Made by a program: the position numbers and the translations under genes. Of a stretch of DNA of 64,000 bases, positions 32,569 to 44,827 are shown one piece after another (position 1 is the stretch's first letter; each line of letters opens with the position of its first letter). The stretch spans positions 4,079,001 through 4,143,000 of the forward strand of contig JAZGTN010000064.1 in NCBI GenBank assembly GCA_037783415.1. The letters run 5' to 3'. This DNA is from Leptasterias polaris (lineage: Eukaryota; Echinodermata; Asteroidea; Forcipulatida; Asteriidae). The notes beneath the pieces are model-generated. The model saw only the letters and a program-made list of their open reading frames with translations, did no database searches and was not told the origin of the DNA.

Positions 32569-34906
32569 AGCGTCACATCAACTCTAAATGTTAAAGGAAA
32601 ATGCAGTCAACAGCACTGGAACATTTATTCTGGCCATGCATGGTACATTTAGCTACAGGTATATAAAGCACATCATATTGGTTTGCTTATATACTCTCTT
32701 TGATTCAAGATAAGGTAAAGCCTTGGTAAACCTTTTGTGAATCAAGAAATGGTGTAGCCTTGGAAAGTGATGATGTATTGGAGCCGAAAGAGCAATGTAA
32801 ACAAATGGTATACATACATGTACAAGTATAATCATGTTCAATAACATTCAATTACATTGGACTTTCGGTTCCAATACTTTATAGGCGTACCAACAGAACA
32901 AAGCCTTGGTATACCTTTTGTGAATCAAGATAAGGCATGCTAACTCTCTTTAAACCAAAATGGGGTATAGCAATGGTAAACTTTTTTGTGATTCAAGATA
33001 AAGTACAGCATTGTATGGTTAGTCTCTCTGAATTAATGTAAGGTATAGCCTTGTAAAATGAGATAAAGTGCTTGGCTTTAGTATAAATGCTTTACAGACC
33101 ATGCCCAAACTCTCCAACTCTCTGCTCACATTGCAACACCACATACAATTAATGAAACGGCCACAATCAAAAATATCAGAATTTTTTAAGACAAGGACAA
33201 GGCACAGCCGCAGGTGTGCACCTCGTTTGAAACTGAGCTAATCTCCACTTTGATGTAGTGCCACAATAAACTAAAATACAGTGCAAACAATTTTTTTTTG
33301 GAGTTTCCTTTGAGTGCGCATCCAAGGTTTGAGGCATCAAAAAAGTGGATGCAGTACTTCAAGAAAATGTTAAAATTCATCAGCATTACACTTTCCTAAA
33401 CATCATTCTTTCCAAAAGGACAGAACTTTGAAAACAAATTCAATTCTGTAGTTTAAGCCTTGGACGCTAGTTATACTCTTAAAACTTGCAATGATGTGTA
33501 AAAACAGTTGTATCATTCTTTAAAAAACTTGTACATAGCCTGTTTTGTTTTTAATGTTTTTAAACGGTTTAATTTTCTTTGTTACATTATGGGTACATAT
33601 TAGCACACAGAAACTTCACTCTACATTCTGTAAGAAATGGGGTTCTTTTTTGCACGTTAGTACTTAATGGAAATTTTGAGTCAAAAGGGCACATTTGGCT
33701 CGTTGGATATGGATTAAATTTTTCCACAGTTGAAGCCTTGGAGAGTTTAGTGTAAATGAATAGAACACAGAGATTGCAGATTCCCATGAAATATGTTATT
33801 TGTGCATCACACTTGCACACTAACACTACTGGCTGGCAAAAGGAGGCATCGATTGCGCCTTTTTGGTGTTGATAGTGGCATGAAGCATGCCCATTTGTGG
33901 ATTCACTTATAGTGCACAACTCTATGGTGTTTGCCAACATTTGGAATGTAGGTAGCATAATTCATGGGAAAGGCTAATTGTTGTTGTCTGTGCACACGCC
34001 CTCTATGTCAGCTGTAAACTAAGAGTATCAATATCATGTGACACGACTGTGGGAAAGCGGCTAAAAATGGCAGTGTGCACAAATTGACTCAAAGCAGGGC
34101 CCTTTTTATAGAGCTGCTTAACCATGTAGCCAAGTACAACAAAATTGTGCTTATCATAATAAGGTTACCAGCTGAAATACCATGTCATATATAACACACT
34201 GTGACTGGTAACCTGCATTTTTGCCATGCCGAAAATTGTTAAGCAACATTTTCAGCTTTAAAAGCAGTCCTACATGTCAGGCTAAGATGTGCACCGATAA
34301 CAAACTACACAGTGACAGGAAGCATTCTCCAAGTTGTATTGAGGTTTTTTTTCTTGGTTGGGGTGGGAACGGGAAGTTATCTGTCTGAGCAATATATTTC
34401 AGGCCTGGAATTACACACAGGCTAGGCCATGGAGCCAGTGGCCTCTGTTGCCCCTGCTGCCCCTGCTGCCCCTGCTGCTGGTCTTGGCCTTGGTGACCCT
34501 TTAAAAGTGTCGCATTGACTCTAAGATGTTTTCAATGGAAGCATGCAAGTGCCCTTTCAAAGATGAAATTCCAGGCCTGTATTGTGATAATCAATGATGT
34601 TGACATCTTTTCAGATTAAGTATTAGTACTAGTCCCCGTATATCTTTGTTTTACTTTAGAATAAAATGCATGCCTGTTGAATTAATTCATTCTGCCTAGT
34701 TCATTACATCATCATTTTGTCCAAATGTGTGTTGTAGAATGGAACCGTGTACGCATATAGGGGAAAATCATTCAAACCGCTAAGTTAATATGAATAATCA
34801 GTTTGATTTTTATATGAGTTGCGCAGACTAGATGCAAATTCTGTATATAGACATTTTTATCAAGTGAGTATTGTATAGCACTAGCAGCAAAATGGGTGAA
34901 AATAAA
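32569..34906 (+). other. probable PRC1 3' UTR and flank
   Basis: Candidate AATAAA signals are at 34660-34665 and 34901-34906. The region contains imperfect repeats of AGCCTTGGTAAACCTTTTGTGAATCAAGA-type phrases at about 32714, 32903 and 32965. It also has a copy of the CTTGGTG/GTGCCC repeat at 34400-34585 with a triplet-like (CTGCTGCCC)n. A minus-strand ORF at 33587-33958 has no recognised motif. Confidence 0.45.
34660..34665 (+). terminator. candidate PRC1 polyadenylation signal
   Basis: AATAAA about 2.1 kb after the stop codon. A second copy lies at 34901-34906. Choice between them is not possible from sequence. Confidence 0.3.
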
Positions 34907-35962
34907 CTAAGAAGAAGTTACAATAAGAAAATCTGTCACAATTGTTTATTTTTAATTTGTTTCACTGTAATTAGTGTAACAGGTGAAAAGTCACTGGCGT
35001 TTGCATGAGTTTCCATTGTGGAAAACAGAAAAAGCATATGAATCTTTCAAGTTTTTAAGCCTGTCACATTGTAATATGTAAACAAATTAATGTTGCTTTA
35101 TTACTGGACTGTCATCTTCTGCAATCGAGGTTTGTATTTTTTTTATTCAGTACAACGGTTTCGAATAAAAAATACCACACGAAAGTCCTGAGCGTATTCA
35201 AGCATTTTGGCGCCCGGAAACTTGAACCCGGGGTTTCTACCGTCGAGAACTCTTCAGAGGGACGTGACGTAAATTGCTGATGTTTTTGTGAACAAATCGT
35301 ACACTGACTTTAAAATAGGGTGCGCACAACATCGTCCGAACCGTTACTTCTGTGAAGCCATCAGAACGATCGGATTTTGAAAGTTTGGCTATTAAAGTAT
35401 AATATACTAATTAAGTCAAACTTTTTAGCATCTTTGCGAAATTTTTGTATACATTCTAGAATCGGTAGAAATGAAAATACACAGATATGCATATATAATT
35501 CTTACGTAGGACTAGGATAGTTCCTGTTGTGGAAAACTTCCCTTGATTAGTAAAACAATTAGTTGTGTTTTTGCGTGAGTCCAAAACTCGATGTTTGAAA
35601 ACAAAAGCTTAGTTTTTTGAGAGGATTTACTTTGCTCGCGGGTTCGGGACTCCGAAAACTTCAAGCCAAATATAAGTGGTGTCCACTCGATAGTTCAAAT
35701 ACGTACGAAGGAGACTTGCACGATCGCCTGACTATAGCATGAACTAACAGTAACTATAAACACAAATGTTGTACTTTCATAAAAAAACATTTAAACAAAC
35801 CAAGGACAATAAAAATGTTCTATTGGCGTGTGTGCTATCATTACAGTAGGGCACTTTGATTATGCGCAAAGACGGTAAAAGGGTTTCACATGGTCAAACT
35901 TTCAAATGTCGATCGCTCTGTATTTTGCAGGCCTGATTTCTCGGAGGCCCCCTCCCAGTCAT

Positions 35963-38016
35963 TATTATTATTATTATACGTTTTATTTAATCACGGTAGA
36001 ACCCATTCAACCCAAGGGTTGGTTTTCAAGGGGCCGTGAGTATACAACTAAACATTAACACGTTAAAACACATCAATAAATTGTATAAACACATCAATAT
36101 TTGTATTAAATAGAATGCGAAACATGAAATAATTATAAAATTTGTAAAAAGTAAAAAGGACATTCAACTATACACTCTGGTATTTTAAATAGAAAATTAA
36201 AAGGTAATTATTTAGACATAATAAAATAATAGGAAAACATATTACATAACAAAATACCAAAAAAAAAAAAAAAAAATTACATTCTAGGGGTAGTGATTTT
36301 GCTTTTGAAATGCTTAATGGTTTTTGCAGTTTGTGTTTCGATGGGCAGAGAGTTCCATGTTAGAGCACCCCTGTAAGTGAAGGTTCGTTTGTAAGATTCT
36401 GTTTTTGGTTGAGGTACTGATAATGACAGGTGACTTCGCCTCAGATTATAGCCCGTGTTTTTATACGAGTATTTGCCACTCAGGTATGGTGGCACACGGT
36501 CATTTAGAATTTTGTACATCATAACTGCATCGTGGATGCGTCTCTTCTCACTCAGAGTAATCCAGCTAAGCTCATTTAAATTGACACTACTTGGCACACT
36601 CCAGTGAGCATTCAAAACAGTACGTGCACATCTATTTTGGAGTTTTTGGAGTTTAGTTTTTAGCGTCATGCCACAATTTCCCCATACCACATCACAGTAA
36701 TCGAAGTGAGGGGAAACAATGGCATTGTGCAGAAGTTTGGTGGTCTTAGTTGGAATAACGTTTCTAGCTTTTTTTATCACATGCAGGCCTGTTAGTACTT
36801 TTTTCCGTACATGTTCGATGTGATTATTCCAAGACAGGTTTTCATCAACAATTACTCCAAGATGTTTACATGAACGCACACGTTTAAGTGGAATCCCATT
36901 TATGGTTACATTCATTTCAATGTTGGTGATGCTTCTTAGTCTCGACCGTGTACCCAGCACAATAAATTCTGTTTTCTCAACATTTAGACTCAGTCTATTT
37001 GTGTCGAGCCATTTTCTGACCTGAACCATGTCATCATTGATTTTAGAGACAAGGTCTGTCTCGTTTTTGCTGGCATAGTACAAGGCCGTATCATCAGCAT
37101 ACATGCTCACTTTACAGTGAGATACATGTGAAGGCAGGTCATTTATATAAATGATAAATAACAGTGGACCAATAATGGATCCTTGTGGGGATTCCACATT
37201 TAACTGGGAGGGGGCTAGAGTTATTCCCGCCTACAGCAGTGAAATGGGAGCGACCTTTAAGGTAACTGGTAAACCATTTAATTCCTATTTCATTAACTCC
37301 ATAACACTTTAGTTTTTTAATTAAGATATCAAGGTCGACCGTATCAAATGCTTTTTTCAGATCAAGCATGACCACTCCAACTAAATCACCATTATCAAAA
37401 CTACTCAACCAGTCATCAGTGATGTTAATAAGAGCTGTAGAGGTGGAATGTAACGGTCGAAATCCGGATTGATTCGTGTGGAGAAGCTGATTTTCATTTA
37501 AATAACCATAGAACTGGTTGAAAACAGCTCTTTCGAGTATCTTAGAGAAAACTGGAAGTACTGAAATCGGTCTGAAATTACACGGCTCCTTTATATCACC
37601 CCCTTTATGAATTGGGATGACTCTTGCTGTTTTCCAGTTCCGTGGGAATTTACCCGTATCAAGCGACAGATTGACCAAATATGCCAGTGGACCAGCAATC
37701 ACATGGGCAGCTAGTTTGATCAGCTTAGCGGGACAGTTATCACATCCAATAGCTTTAGCAGCCGATAATTCACGTATATACTTTAAAACAAAGCTAACGT
37801 TCACTTGCTTAAGGTGGAATTCACCACTGACTTTAGCATTCAGCTTACTCATTGGTGGATCATTGCTAGCAGCTGAGGTATTTGAGTGGCAAGGTTTGAA
37901 CCAACATTAGAAAAATAATCATTAATTACCTCAGCGATAATTGTGGGCTCTGAAATTTCTTCACCTGTGTTGGATCGAATGCTATCAATATTACAATGAT
38001 TACATTTACATTTACT
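35963..38016 (-). mobile_element. 5'-truncated non-LTR retrotransposon (LINE, CR1/L2/Rex-like)
   Basis: A reverse transcriptase is encoded on the minus strand. The 3' end carries a (TAA)n-type tail (35963-35978) typical of CR1/L2-group LINEs and not poly-A. AGTCAT at 35957-35962 and 38017-38022 is the target duplication. The 5' end stops just upstream of the RT domain. The copy is inserted in an older interspersed repeat whose halves flank it (CAGGCCTGATTTC to the left, CCTTGGTGCCCCTTGAAA and CAGGCCTATAATTTC to the right). Confidence 0.9.
36277..38016 (-). pseudogene. LINE reverse transcriptase, frameshifted
   Basis: Three frames cover the domain. An upstream piece has EISEPTIIAEVINDYFSN (38016 to about 37862). 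The fingers and palm piece has AIGCDNCPAKLI, FRPISVLPVFSKILERAV, QSGFRPLHSTSTAL and MLDLKKAFDTVD (37852 to 37190). The last piece has PQGSIIGPLLF, the catalytic YADD, a HLGVI motif and a thumb/C-terminal region ending at 36277. One shift lies in the four-G run at 37187-37190 (plus strand), another near 37862. The catalytic Asp residues survive, but the copy cannot make an intact protein. Confidence 0.92.
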
Positions 38017-38812
38017 AGTCATAACCTTGGTGCCCCTTGAAATTTTTTCTAATAGATAAAGGAACAAGTGCCCTTGCCCTGAAACGCCGCAATCAGGCCT
38101 ATAATTTCATTTTGTTCACTTCAAACCCATGGGGAAGGGGGGGGGGGTAACGTTAATAAGATGATAACATTTCCTAAACTATAATTATAACAATTACATC
38201 AGAAACGTTTTCCAAAATTTGTTCTCTAGATATGACTAATTGACAACATATTATAAAACATTGCAAGTTTTGATTGTATATATCATTACATATTGTGTTC
38301 AATTCCATACGAGTTTCAATGATGTTGAAATAATGTTGCGACACGTTGAATTTGTTTACATCCAAATGAGATCATCACAACATTTCTTGTAATAGTAATA
38401 CTAATAAAAGGCAATTTAGTTTTGTTGACAGTTCATTTTTTTATTTAGTTCCATGGATGAAGGAAATACAATTCAGACATTGCACCGGATTTTCCACTGT
38501 GAGTCGTAATGAGTTTAAGAATATCTTAAAATAGGACAATCGATCAACATTGTACTTCTATGAAATCGAAAATCCCAACAGCCTTGCAACGTCAACAATT
38601 CTTGCTCACTAATGTCGGTGGAGCCCCCTTTCGTCATGATTTACGTTCCCTTTGTTCATACATTTTTATAGCAATATCGTAATGTTGTGTGAGAGATCGC
38701 TTTTGGTGGATTCCCTTACGTCATACCATGGTCATACACGTACCGTGACCTTTACCCAGCGTGCCAACAACAGGCAACAGGCCAAGCAAAACAACCATTT
38801 TGATTGGTCACT

Positions 38813-38909
38813 ATTTTTAGTAATGATAATAATGTTGACATCATAGGTGCACAATCCTTCTTATTGGCCAGTTGCTAATAAGAGAGGCGCGTATCTGCTT
38901 TCTGATTGG
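38813..38909 (+). promoter_or_regulatory. three inverted CCAAT boxes upstream of the PNRC gene
   Basis: ATTGG at 38813-38817, 38863-38867 and 38905-38909, spaced 50 and 42 bp, about 470-560 bp upstream of the ATG. A TATA-like ATATATTAAT lies at about 38998. The region looks like a promoter. The exact start site is unknown. Confidence 0.4.
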
Positions 38910-39375
38910 CTCGTCGCGCAAGGTTGCCCAGCTAGCGTCCTGTGCTGATACGCCCAGCTAGCTGGATCGATTGTTTATTTTTGTGTACAGCAGTGCGCAT
39001 ATATTAATCTGGACCTTTACTTCCAAAGTAAAATCATTTTAACGATTGAACGTCCGTCTTCTCATCCAGAAATTCACCCTGTATGGTTTCTATTCTTATC
39101 AAATCGAACATCAACAGTTTCAACAGAATATCCCCCCAAAGTTGGTGGTAATTTTAGTCGCCAGGTCATCGGAATTTCCTCACAGAGCGAGGAAATTCAA
39201 GTCAAGTTTCAGAGCCGCAAGACAAGTGTTTTGAACAAAGAGCCGCCATCTTGATCAAGCCAGAGTTGTTGCCGTGTGGGATCGGGAGGAAGTAACAATC
39301 GCTTTCATCAAGTCTTTGGTTACCCCTGACAGTGGTTCATTGGAGGTAAGCAATCTGTCATTAGATGAACTGAAA

Positions 39376-39828
39376 ATGTCGCCCGAATCTCCCCAAGCAA
39401 CTTCCCGAAGGGCTAGTTACGCTGGCCAAGCCAACGGTAACCGCTCGTCTGGGTCGCCGAGGCACAACAAAAACAAGGGAGGACAATACACCAGGCCGAA
39501 CAGATCGTCGCCAAAATCGCTTTTTCAACAGCATCAACACCCTGCCTCGCCTTCACGATCACCAAGACACGCTACAAGTGTCATTGGAATGGTAACTAGG
39601 GATGATAGTGCAAACAATAATGGAAGTAGTACTACGTTGGGTTTGATTAACTTAGGTGGTAGTTTCGCTGGGTCGAAGTTCAATGAGGCACCCCCTCCTG
39701 ATCTTCTCCCAAAGCCCCCTGCCCATTGGCTCGCAAGTGGTCTATCCATGAGTGCTACTCACAGCTCAATCAACCAAAGTCTGACCAGACACTTAAAATC
39801 AGTCTTGAACGTCCCGGTTCATTCGTAA
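39376..39828 (+). CDS. PNRC-family protein (proline-rich nuclear receptor coactivator, PNRC1/2-like)
   Basis: Single-exon 150-residue protein (human PNRC2 is 139). The C-terminal GSKFNEAPPPDLLPKPPAHW matches the hallmark PNRC segment [20 protein letters not shown], which binds the decapping factor DCP1A and nuclear receptors. The end, HLKSVLNVPV, corresponds to the LKTLLKVQV nuclear-receptor box, here in a degenerate L-x-x-V-L form. The N-terminal two thirds are Ser/Asn/Arg-rich and probably disordered. The chosen ATG has AAA before it and opens MSPESPQATSRRAS. The frame is open without an ATG for 48 more codons upstream. PNRC2 in vertebrates links UPF1 to decapping in mRNA decay, and the same role here is inferred. 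Confidence 0.88.
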   Translation: MSPESPQATSRRASYAGQANGNRSSGSPRHNKNKGGQYTRPNRSSPKSLFQQHQHPASPSRSPRHATSVIGMVTRDDSANNNGSSTTLGLINLGGSFAGSKFNEAPPPDLLPKPPAHWLASGLSMSATHSSINQSLTRHLKSVLNVPVHS

Positions 39829-41940
39829 ATTTGGCACGATTACTTTAAACTTTAAAGCAATCGAAAAAGTCACTGAGACACACTGTCACTAGTAATTTTT
39901 TGTTTTTTTTTATTATTCTGAAATTAAACCAGTTCCAAAATCCAAATTCATCTTCCCTTCCCCTTCCTGGGCCAAAGTCAACAATATGATTTTCTTGGAA
40001 GTTACACCTTACAACATTTTACAATATTATATGATTTCTGATTTAATGAAAATTCAAGCCATAATTACTAGTTTGAGCATTCAAACACAACTCATGAAAA
40101 TCATGGTGTTTTAATAGGATTTTACTGACAATTGAACATTATGAAATGTTTGTACATTTTTCTAAGATAATTGATCAGATTGTAAATATTGTAAAAAAAT
40201 GGATATTTGTAAATTGACCAATAGTAAGGGTGATCAAGCTGCACAAAAGGGCCATGCACTGCATAGGATTTTAACATTGTGACAACGACAGATCAAAGTT
40301 GTCTCAAAAGAAAAGATTTCACCTTGAATTTCAGTTCGGTAAAGAAAGATCACATAGTGAAATTGTCAAGTCACATGATTTACTACAGATGCCTTTCACA
40401 GCAGTATTCCAAAGTACAGCCTTTGTATGCATTGATCACCCTATTTTCTTAACACGAAAATGTGATTTGAAGCTTTTTGACAACATGGCCTTATATTTCC
40501 ATGAATGAGGACAGTGGTGGCACATCATTGTGCCAATATTGTTTCTTTCATACAAGAAATATTTTTATACGATGATGTTTTACATTATTTTAAGGATGTA
40601 TTGTCAAACTGTTGATATGTGAATATTCATATTAGAGCAGAGCAGTACTGATGTTAGTGCAATTTGCACATTTTATGTATGGTGCTATCTCGTGTGTTAA
40701 CACCTTGCAACTGTCCTGCCGGAAGAGTTATTTTGTTTTGGATTTGTAATCCTTTGATCAGAAGCCGGTCGTCCCTCAAAAAGATCTGTGCTGTGCACTT
40801 ACTGCACTGCCACCATTTGTTGACAGTTTGCTAGCACTAGCAGGGCAATCAAAAAACAACGACGGGCAATAATTGATTTGAAAGAAGTTCTTCCAATCGT
40901 CATTATTTGCAGGATCTGTTTTTGCAAAGTTCATGAAGGGAGTGGGGTTATTTCCCCACCCCCGACCCTGTACAATGTGGAAATATGACCAAAGATACCT
41001 ATTTTTTCTATAAAGAAAATTGTATTTAAATTCACACTGAGAAGGACTGTTTACTTACTGCTGAATTCTTGCCAAGCATTGAATCAGTCAGTGGTAGACA
41101 ATTACATGAATGTGCAATTTTAAAGCTTCAAGTTGCCATGTTGTTGCATTTGGTTTGATTTACTTAATTGTATTTTTAGTGGAGTAGGTATCGGGTGAAA
41201 AGCATAAAAATAACCCATCATTCCAGTTTGTCAGACCATTAAAATCTGGGTTTTTTTTCCACAATTAGTGAACGATAAACATATTGTCTCCAAATGTGTC
41301 AGCTGAATAACTTCATCACCAAAATATTTTTTACAAACATTCCAAAGCAATGGCCCGACATTGCAATTGAAACAATACAACTGTTAATTTTGCCCTTCAG
41401 TGTTAAAACTTGAAATTCTTCACAAACCAAAATTTTATGCTTTTCACTTGAAATTTATTAACTAAATACTGTGTGATTGTACGTTTTAAGTCTATACAAA
41501 ACGACATTTAAATTTCGTTTTAATTGGGACATAACAATTTTATTAAATGGTGGATTTTAATTTTTTTTTTCTTTTCTTGGTCCATTTAGGGCCGGGATAC
41601 CTCAAAATTTAATGATGCGAGTTGACAACAAACTTGGAAAATATTCAATGGGGTGGGGGCTGGGGGAGTTATTGACACTTCAATTTAAATTCAATTGGAT
41701 CTTTATGACAATGTTGACCTGTGATGATGTGATCATGATGTCGTTTTGTAGTGACCGTATTTTATGTTAAGTTTGTATTGTTACGTCTTCTATTCTAAAA
41801 CCGGCTCTCTTCTCTTTCTCTTTCTCACACAACCCAAAGCTCTGGTGATGCAATTTTTTCGTGAAATGGCTGCTGCACCATGCCACAATCGGAACCTTGA
41901 ATGAAAGGTCAAATTACCTGAAATATGTTTGATAAATAAA
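39829..41940 (+). other. probable PNRC 3' UTR
   Basis: AT-rich DNA without recognised coding sequence. AATAAA at 41935-41940 (GATAAATAAA) is a plausible end. It contains a short poly-A-like and G-rich stretch but no repeat matched elsewhere. Confidence 0.4.
41935..41940 (+). terminator. candidate PNRC polyadenylation signal
   Basis: AATAAA about 2.1 kb downstream of the stop. It is the first strong cluster of this motif after the CDS that I noticed. Confidence 0.3.
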
Positions 41941-43559
41941 TCTATTGCTAATAATCACCTCAAACCATTAAGTTTTATATGTAGATTAAGTAGATGTACT
42001 AATAATGTCTTGTCAATGCAAAGGCAGAAGAAACGTCACTAGCTGTTTGAAGAGTTCATGGACCTCCATGCACAGTTCAAGGCTTGATATCAAGTTGATA
42101 CTGATGATTACAAAATCACATGACACAAAAAAGGGAGTTTATACTCTCATGAGTTCTATTACATTATTTCATGGCCATTGTTTGAAACTGAATCTGTTTA
42201 CAGGTTTAAATTATGAAACCTTACTCTGTCAGTGCTACCAGAGAATGACCTTTCTTTTGTCTCTGCTGTTATTGTTTTATTATTGGAGGGGCCTGGATGT
42301 ACGCTTTAGTCCGAGTCAGAAACGTGTTGCGATATGACTGGAACATTTCCTGTGTAAAAGTATCAATTCAATGTCTTTCTTGTTTGAAAGGATTTTCATT
42401 GAACTTGACCTAACAATGTTAATTGAACTAAATTCATAAAAGAGAGAAACTCGGATATTTCAGAAATAATTTACTTTTTGGAAAGCTTTATCGAAGTGCA
42501 AAAAAACCCCTGGTTCTTACTAAAGTGTGTCTCGTGGTCTGTTTGAACATTTTACAAGTGCATAATTCCTTCGACAGAATGATTTCAATACAATGACAAG
42601 TGATTTTTTTAATATCAACATTTTGGGGGAATAACAAATCCCAATACTAAACTAAATTTTACAGGCTTGAAACTTTTCAACTATTTAGGCAATTGCCTCA
42701 TTTGGAGAGGGGGGGGATGGGATTCAGCTGTGCCACTGAAAATTAGATAACAAAGTCATGTACCTGGCACTTTCCTCTTGTTTTGAAAAATCAACTTTGT
42801 ATGCCTGACTTTGGGAACAACATATTATTTTGGTAAATGATAGGAACATTATTAGGTGGGTGAATTTTCACTTGTAATTTGTTCATTTTTCCCTTCCATC
42901 TTAGCATTTGTAAAACGCTGTGTGCTGAAATTTGATGACTGATATGCTGGTTCATATCATTGTTTGATCTATAAGGGCATCCATCTTTGATGAATCCATT
43001 CCGAAGATTGGTCTTCTTCTAATCATACGAATACTATAAATAGATATTGGTTAATTGTACGCAAGTAGTTGATCGTTAATGTTTTTGTTTTGTTTTTGTT
43101 ATTCTTCAAAAATTTAATTGGATATAATTAACACAGTAGGCCTATTCTAATGTAATAATGTATCTAAAGAGAGCAATCCGAATGCAGTATTTGCATCGGT
43201 AAGGCAGTACCAAATCAAGTCGATGATTTCTTACCATGTCGGTAAGATAACTGCTACACATCAGTCTTTACAAGAAATCGCAATTTCTCAAAAGAACTGT
43301 CCATGCTCCAAGTGAAAAGAGACACTCAACCCATCGTTTGTTAACGATGCAGACCATGTTGGCATGGTAACAAGACAAGGACTTGATAACAGCAGCAGCA
43401 GCCAAGTAGTCACCAGAGTCATTTCTCCTCTTCAAGATTGTCATCTTCCGTCAGTTTTTTTTTCTTCTTTTTTTTCTGGCCCTTTTCAGGGCCACCAAAT
43501 ATTCAAAAGAGAGATGAAACTTTTATGTTTGTTGTCACTGCACTGATGGTGGCACATTT
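41941..43559. other. intergenic, nothing recognised
   Basis: AT-rich sequence with short ORFs only. CATGGACCTCCATG at 42057-42070 is a 14-bp palindrome resembling the micro-elements but has no 7-bp flanking duplication. Confidence 0.4.
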
Positions 43560-43564
43560 TGTGT

Positions 43565-43790
43565 CGTCTGTGATTGTTTGTGTAGATACATGTTGTCTGA
43601 TGTTGTTGGCTGTGATTGTTTGTGTAGCTATACATGTTGTTGTCTGTGATTGTTTTTGTAGATACATGTTGTTGGCTGTGATTGTTTTTGTAGATACATG
43701 TTGTTGGCTGTGATTGTTTTTGTACAGTATACATGTTATTGGCTGTGATTGTTTGGTAGATACATGTTGTTTGTTTGTACATGTATTGTT
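43565..43790. repeat. imperfect minisatellite, about 34-bp unit
   Basis: About six or seven variants of TGTGATTGTTTTTGTAGATA plus CATGTTGTTGGC. The units drift in length (30-39 bp). Repetitive ORFs on both strands are products of the array. Confidence 0.85.
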
Positions 43791-44247
43791 TGCCTGGTTT
43801 TATTTTGTGGTTTTTGTACAAAATAATTGTCGTTTTTTGTTTTTGTTTGGTTTTTTTGCGGTGGGGGGGAGGGGGTTGTCTGGGAATTTGACAAAAACTC
43901 TACATGTTTACATGTATGTACATGTACATATTGTACATGTACACTTGTCGTGTATGAGGACATAATAACTAACTTGGTCATCAAGCCACAATGCATGCTT
44001 TCCAGCCCCTGTCCCTTAGAATCTAAATCCAATAATAACCAACTGATAAGGGGACATGTTGGAAATACTTAATTGCTGTTACATTTCAGAAAAAAATCCT
44101 AGCGCATGACCCCTAACTTTCCCTCAAGAAGCGCACAACTCGAAGCTGGCCGAGATGGTTTCTACTTCACCAATAGAGGGCGCCGTGTAAACGTAACGGT
44201 CACAATTTTAATTTGCCCGACGACGACGTAGTGGCAGGTTACAAAAT

Positions 44248-44487
44248 GACACAATTTTTTATATGAAATAAGTAAACACTTTCATGAAAAAAGAAATCAA
44301 TTGACAGCCTTGCTTGTGCTATAATGCCTCACCTGCGCTAATCTCTCAAACAAGTAACCGATCATAAGACACAATTTTTTATATGAAATAAGTAAACACT
44401 TTCATGAAAAAAGAAATCAATTGACAGCCTTGCTTGTGCTATAATGCCTCACCTGCGCTAATCTCTCAAACAAGTAACCGATCATAA
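44248..44487. repeat. perfect 120-bp tandem duplication
   Basis: GACACAATTTTTTATATG starts at 44248 and again at 44368. The two 120-bp units appear identical through to CCGATCATAA. No coding content is recognised. Confidence 0.95.
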
Positions 44488-44680
44488 TTTATGTCTTGTA
44501 CTCAAAATTCGACCAAAAAGGGTTGTCTACATCGTGCCAGATTTTTAGTTGGACTCGGGTTCACTCACAAATTAAATTCACGAAAGAAACAAGTTTAGTT
44601 TCAGCATCGATCAAGAAATAAATTTACGGTTACAGTAGGATGGAGTACTCTCGTTATGCGCGTGAGAATTTAAAAGGGAA

Positions 44681-44716
44681 GTTGCACCATGGAGGTACCT
44701 ACCTCCATGGTTGCAC
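44681..44716. mobile_element. 22-bp palindromic micro-element with 7-bp direct repeats
   Basis: The element CATGGAGGTACC...CCATG occupies 44688-44709 and forms an inverted repeat (stem 11, loop CC displaced by one). It is flanked by GTTGCAC at 44681-44687 and 44710-44716. Termini and duplication length match the elements at 46593-46618 and 59955-59986. Confidence 0.7.
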
Positions 44717-44827
44717 CTAGTTAATAACTGGATAATGTGCCATCAGAGACGCAAAAGCTCGTCAACAGAGGGCGCTGTATCATTTTAACGGTGGTGAGTT
44801 TTACAAATTGCCCGTACCTCACTTTAA

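Noticed and set aside
33587..33958. 123-residue minus-strand ORF
   Set aside because: It lies antisense in the probable PRC1 3' UTR, with no motif, splice context or codon bias.
42057..42070. CATGGACCTCCATG as a fourth micro-element
   Set aside because: The termini lack the full CATGGAGG/CCTCCATG core, and the flanking 7-mers (AGAGTTC-like and CACAGTT-like) do not match.
43565..43790. CRISPR-like array of short repeats
   Set aside because: The units are contiguous variants without unique spacers, in a eukaryotic genome. It is a minisatellite.
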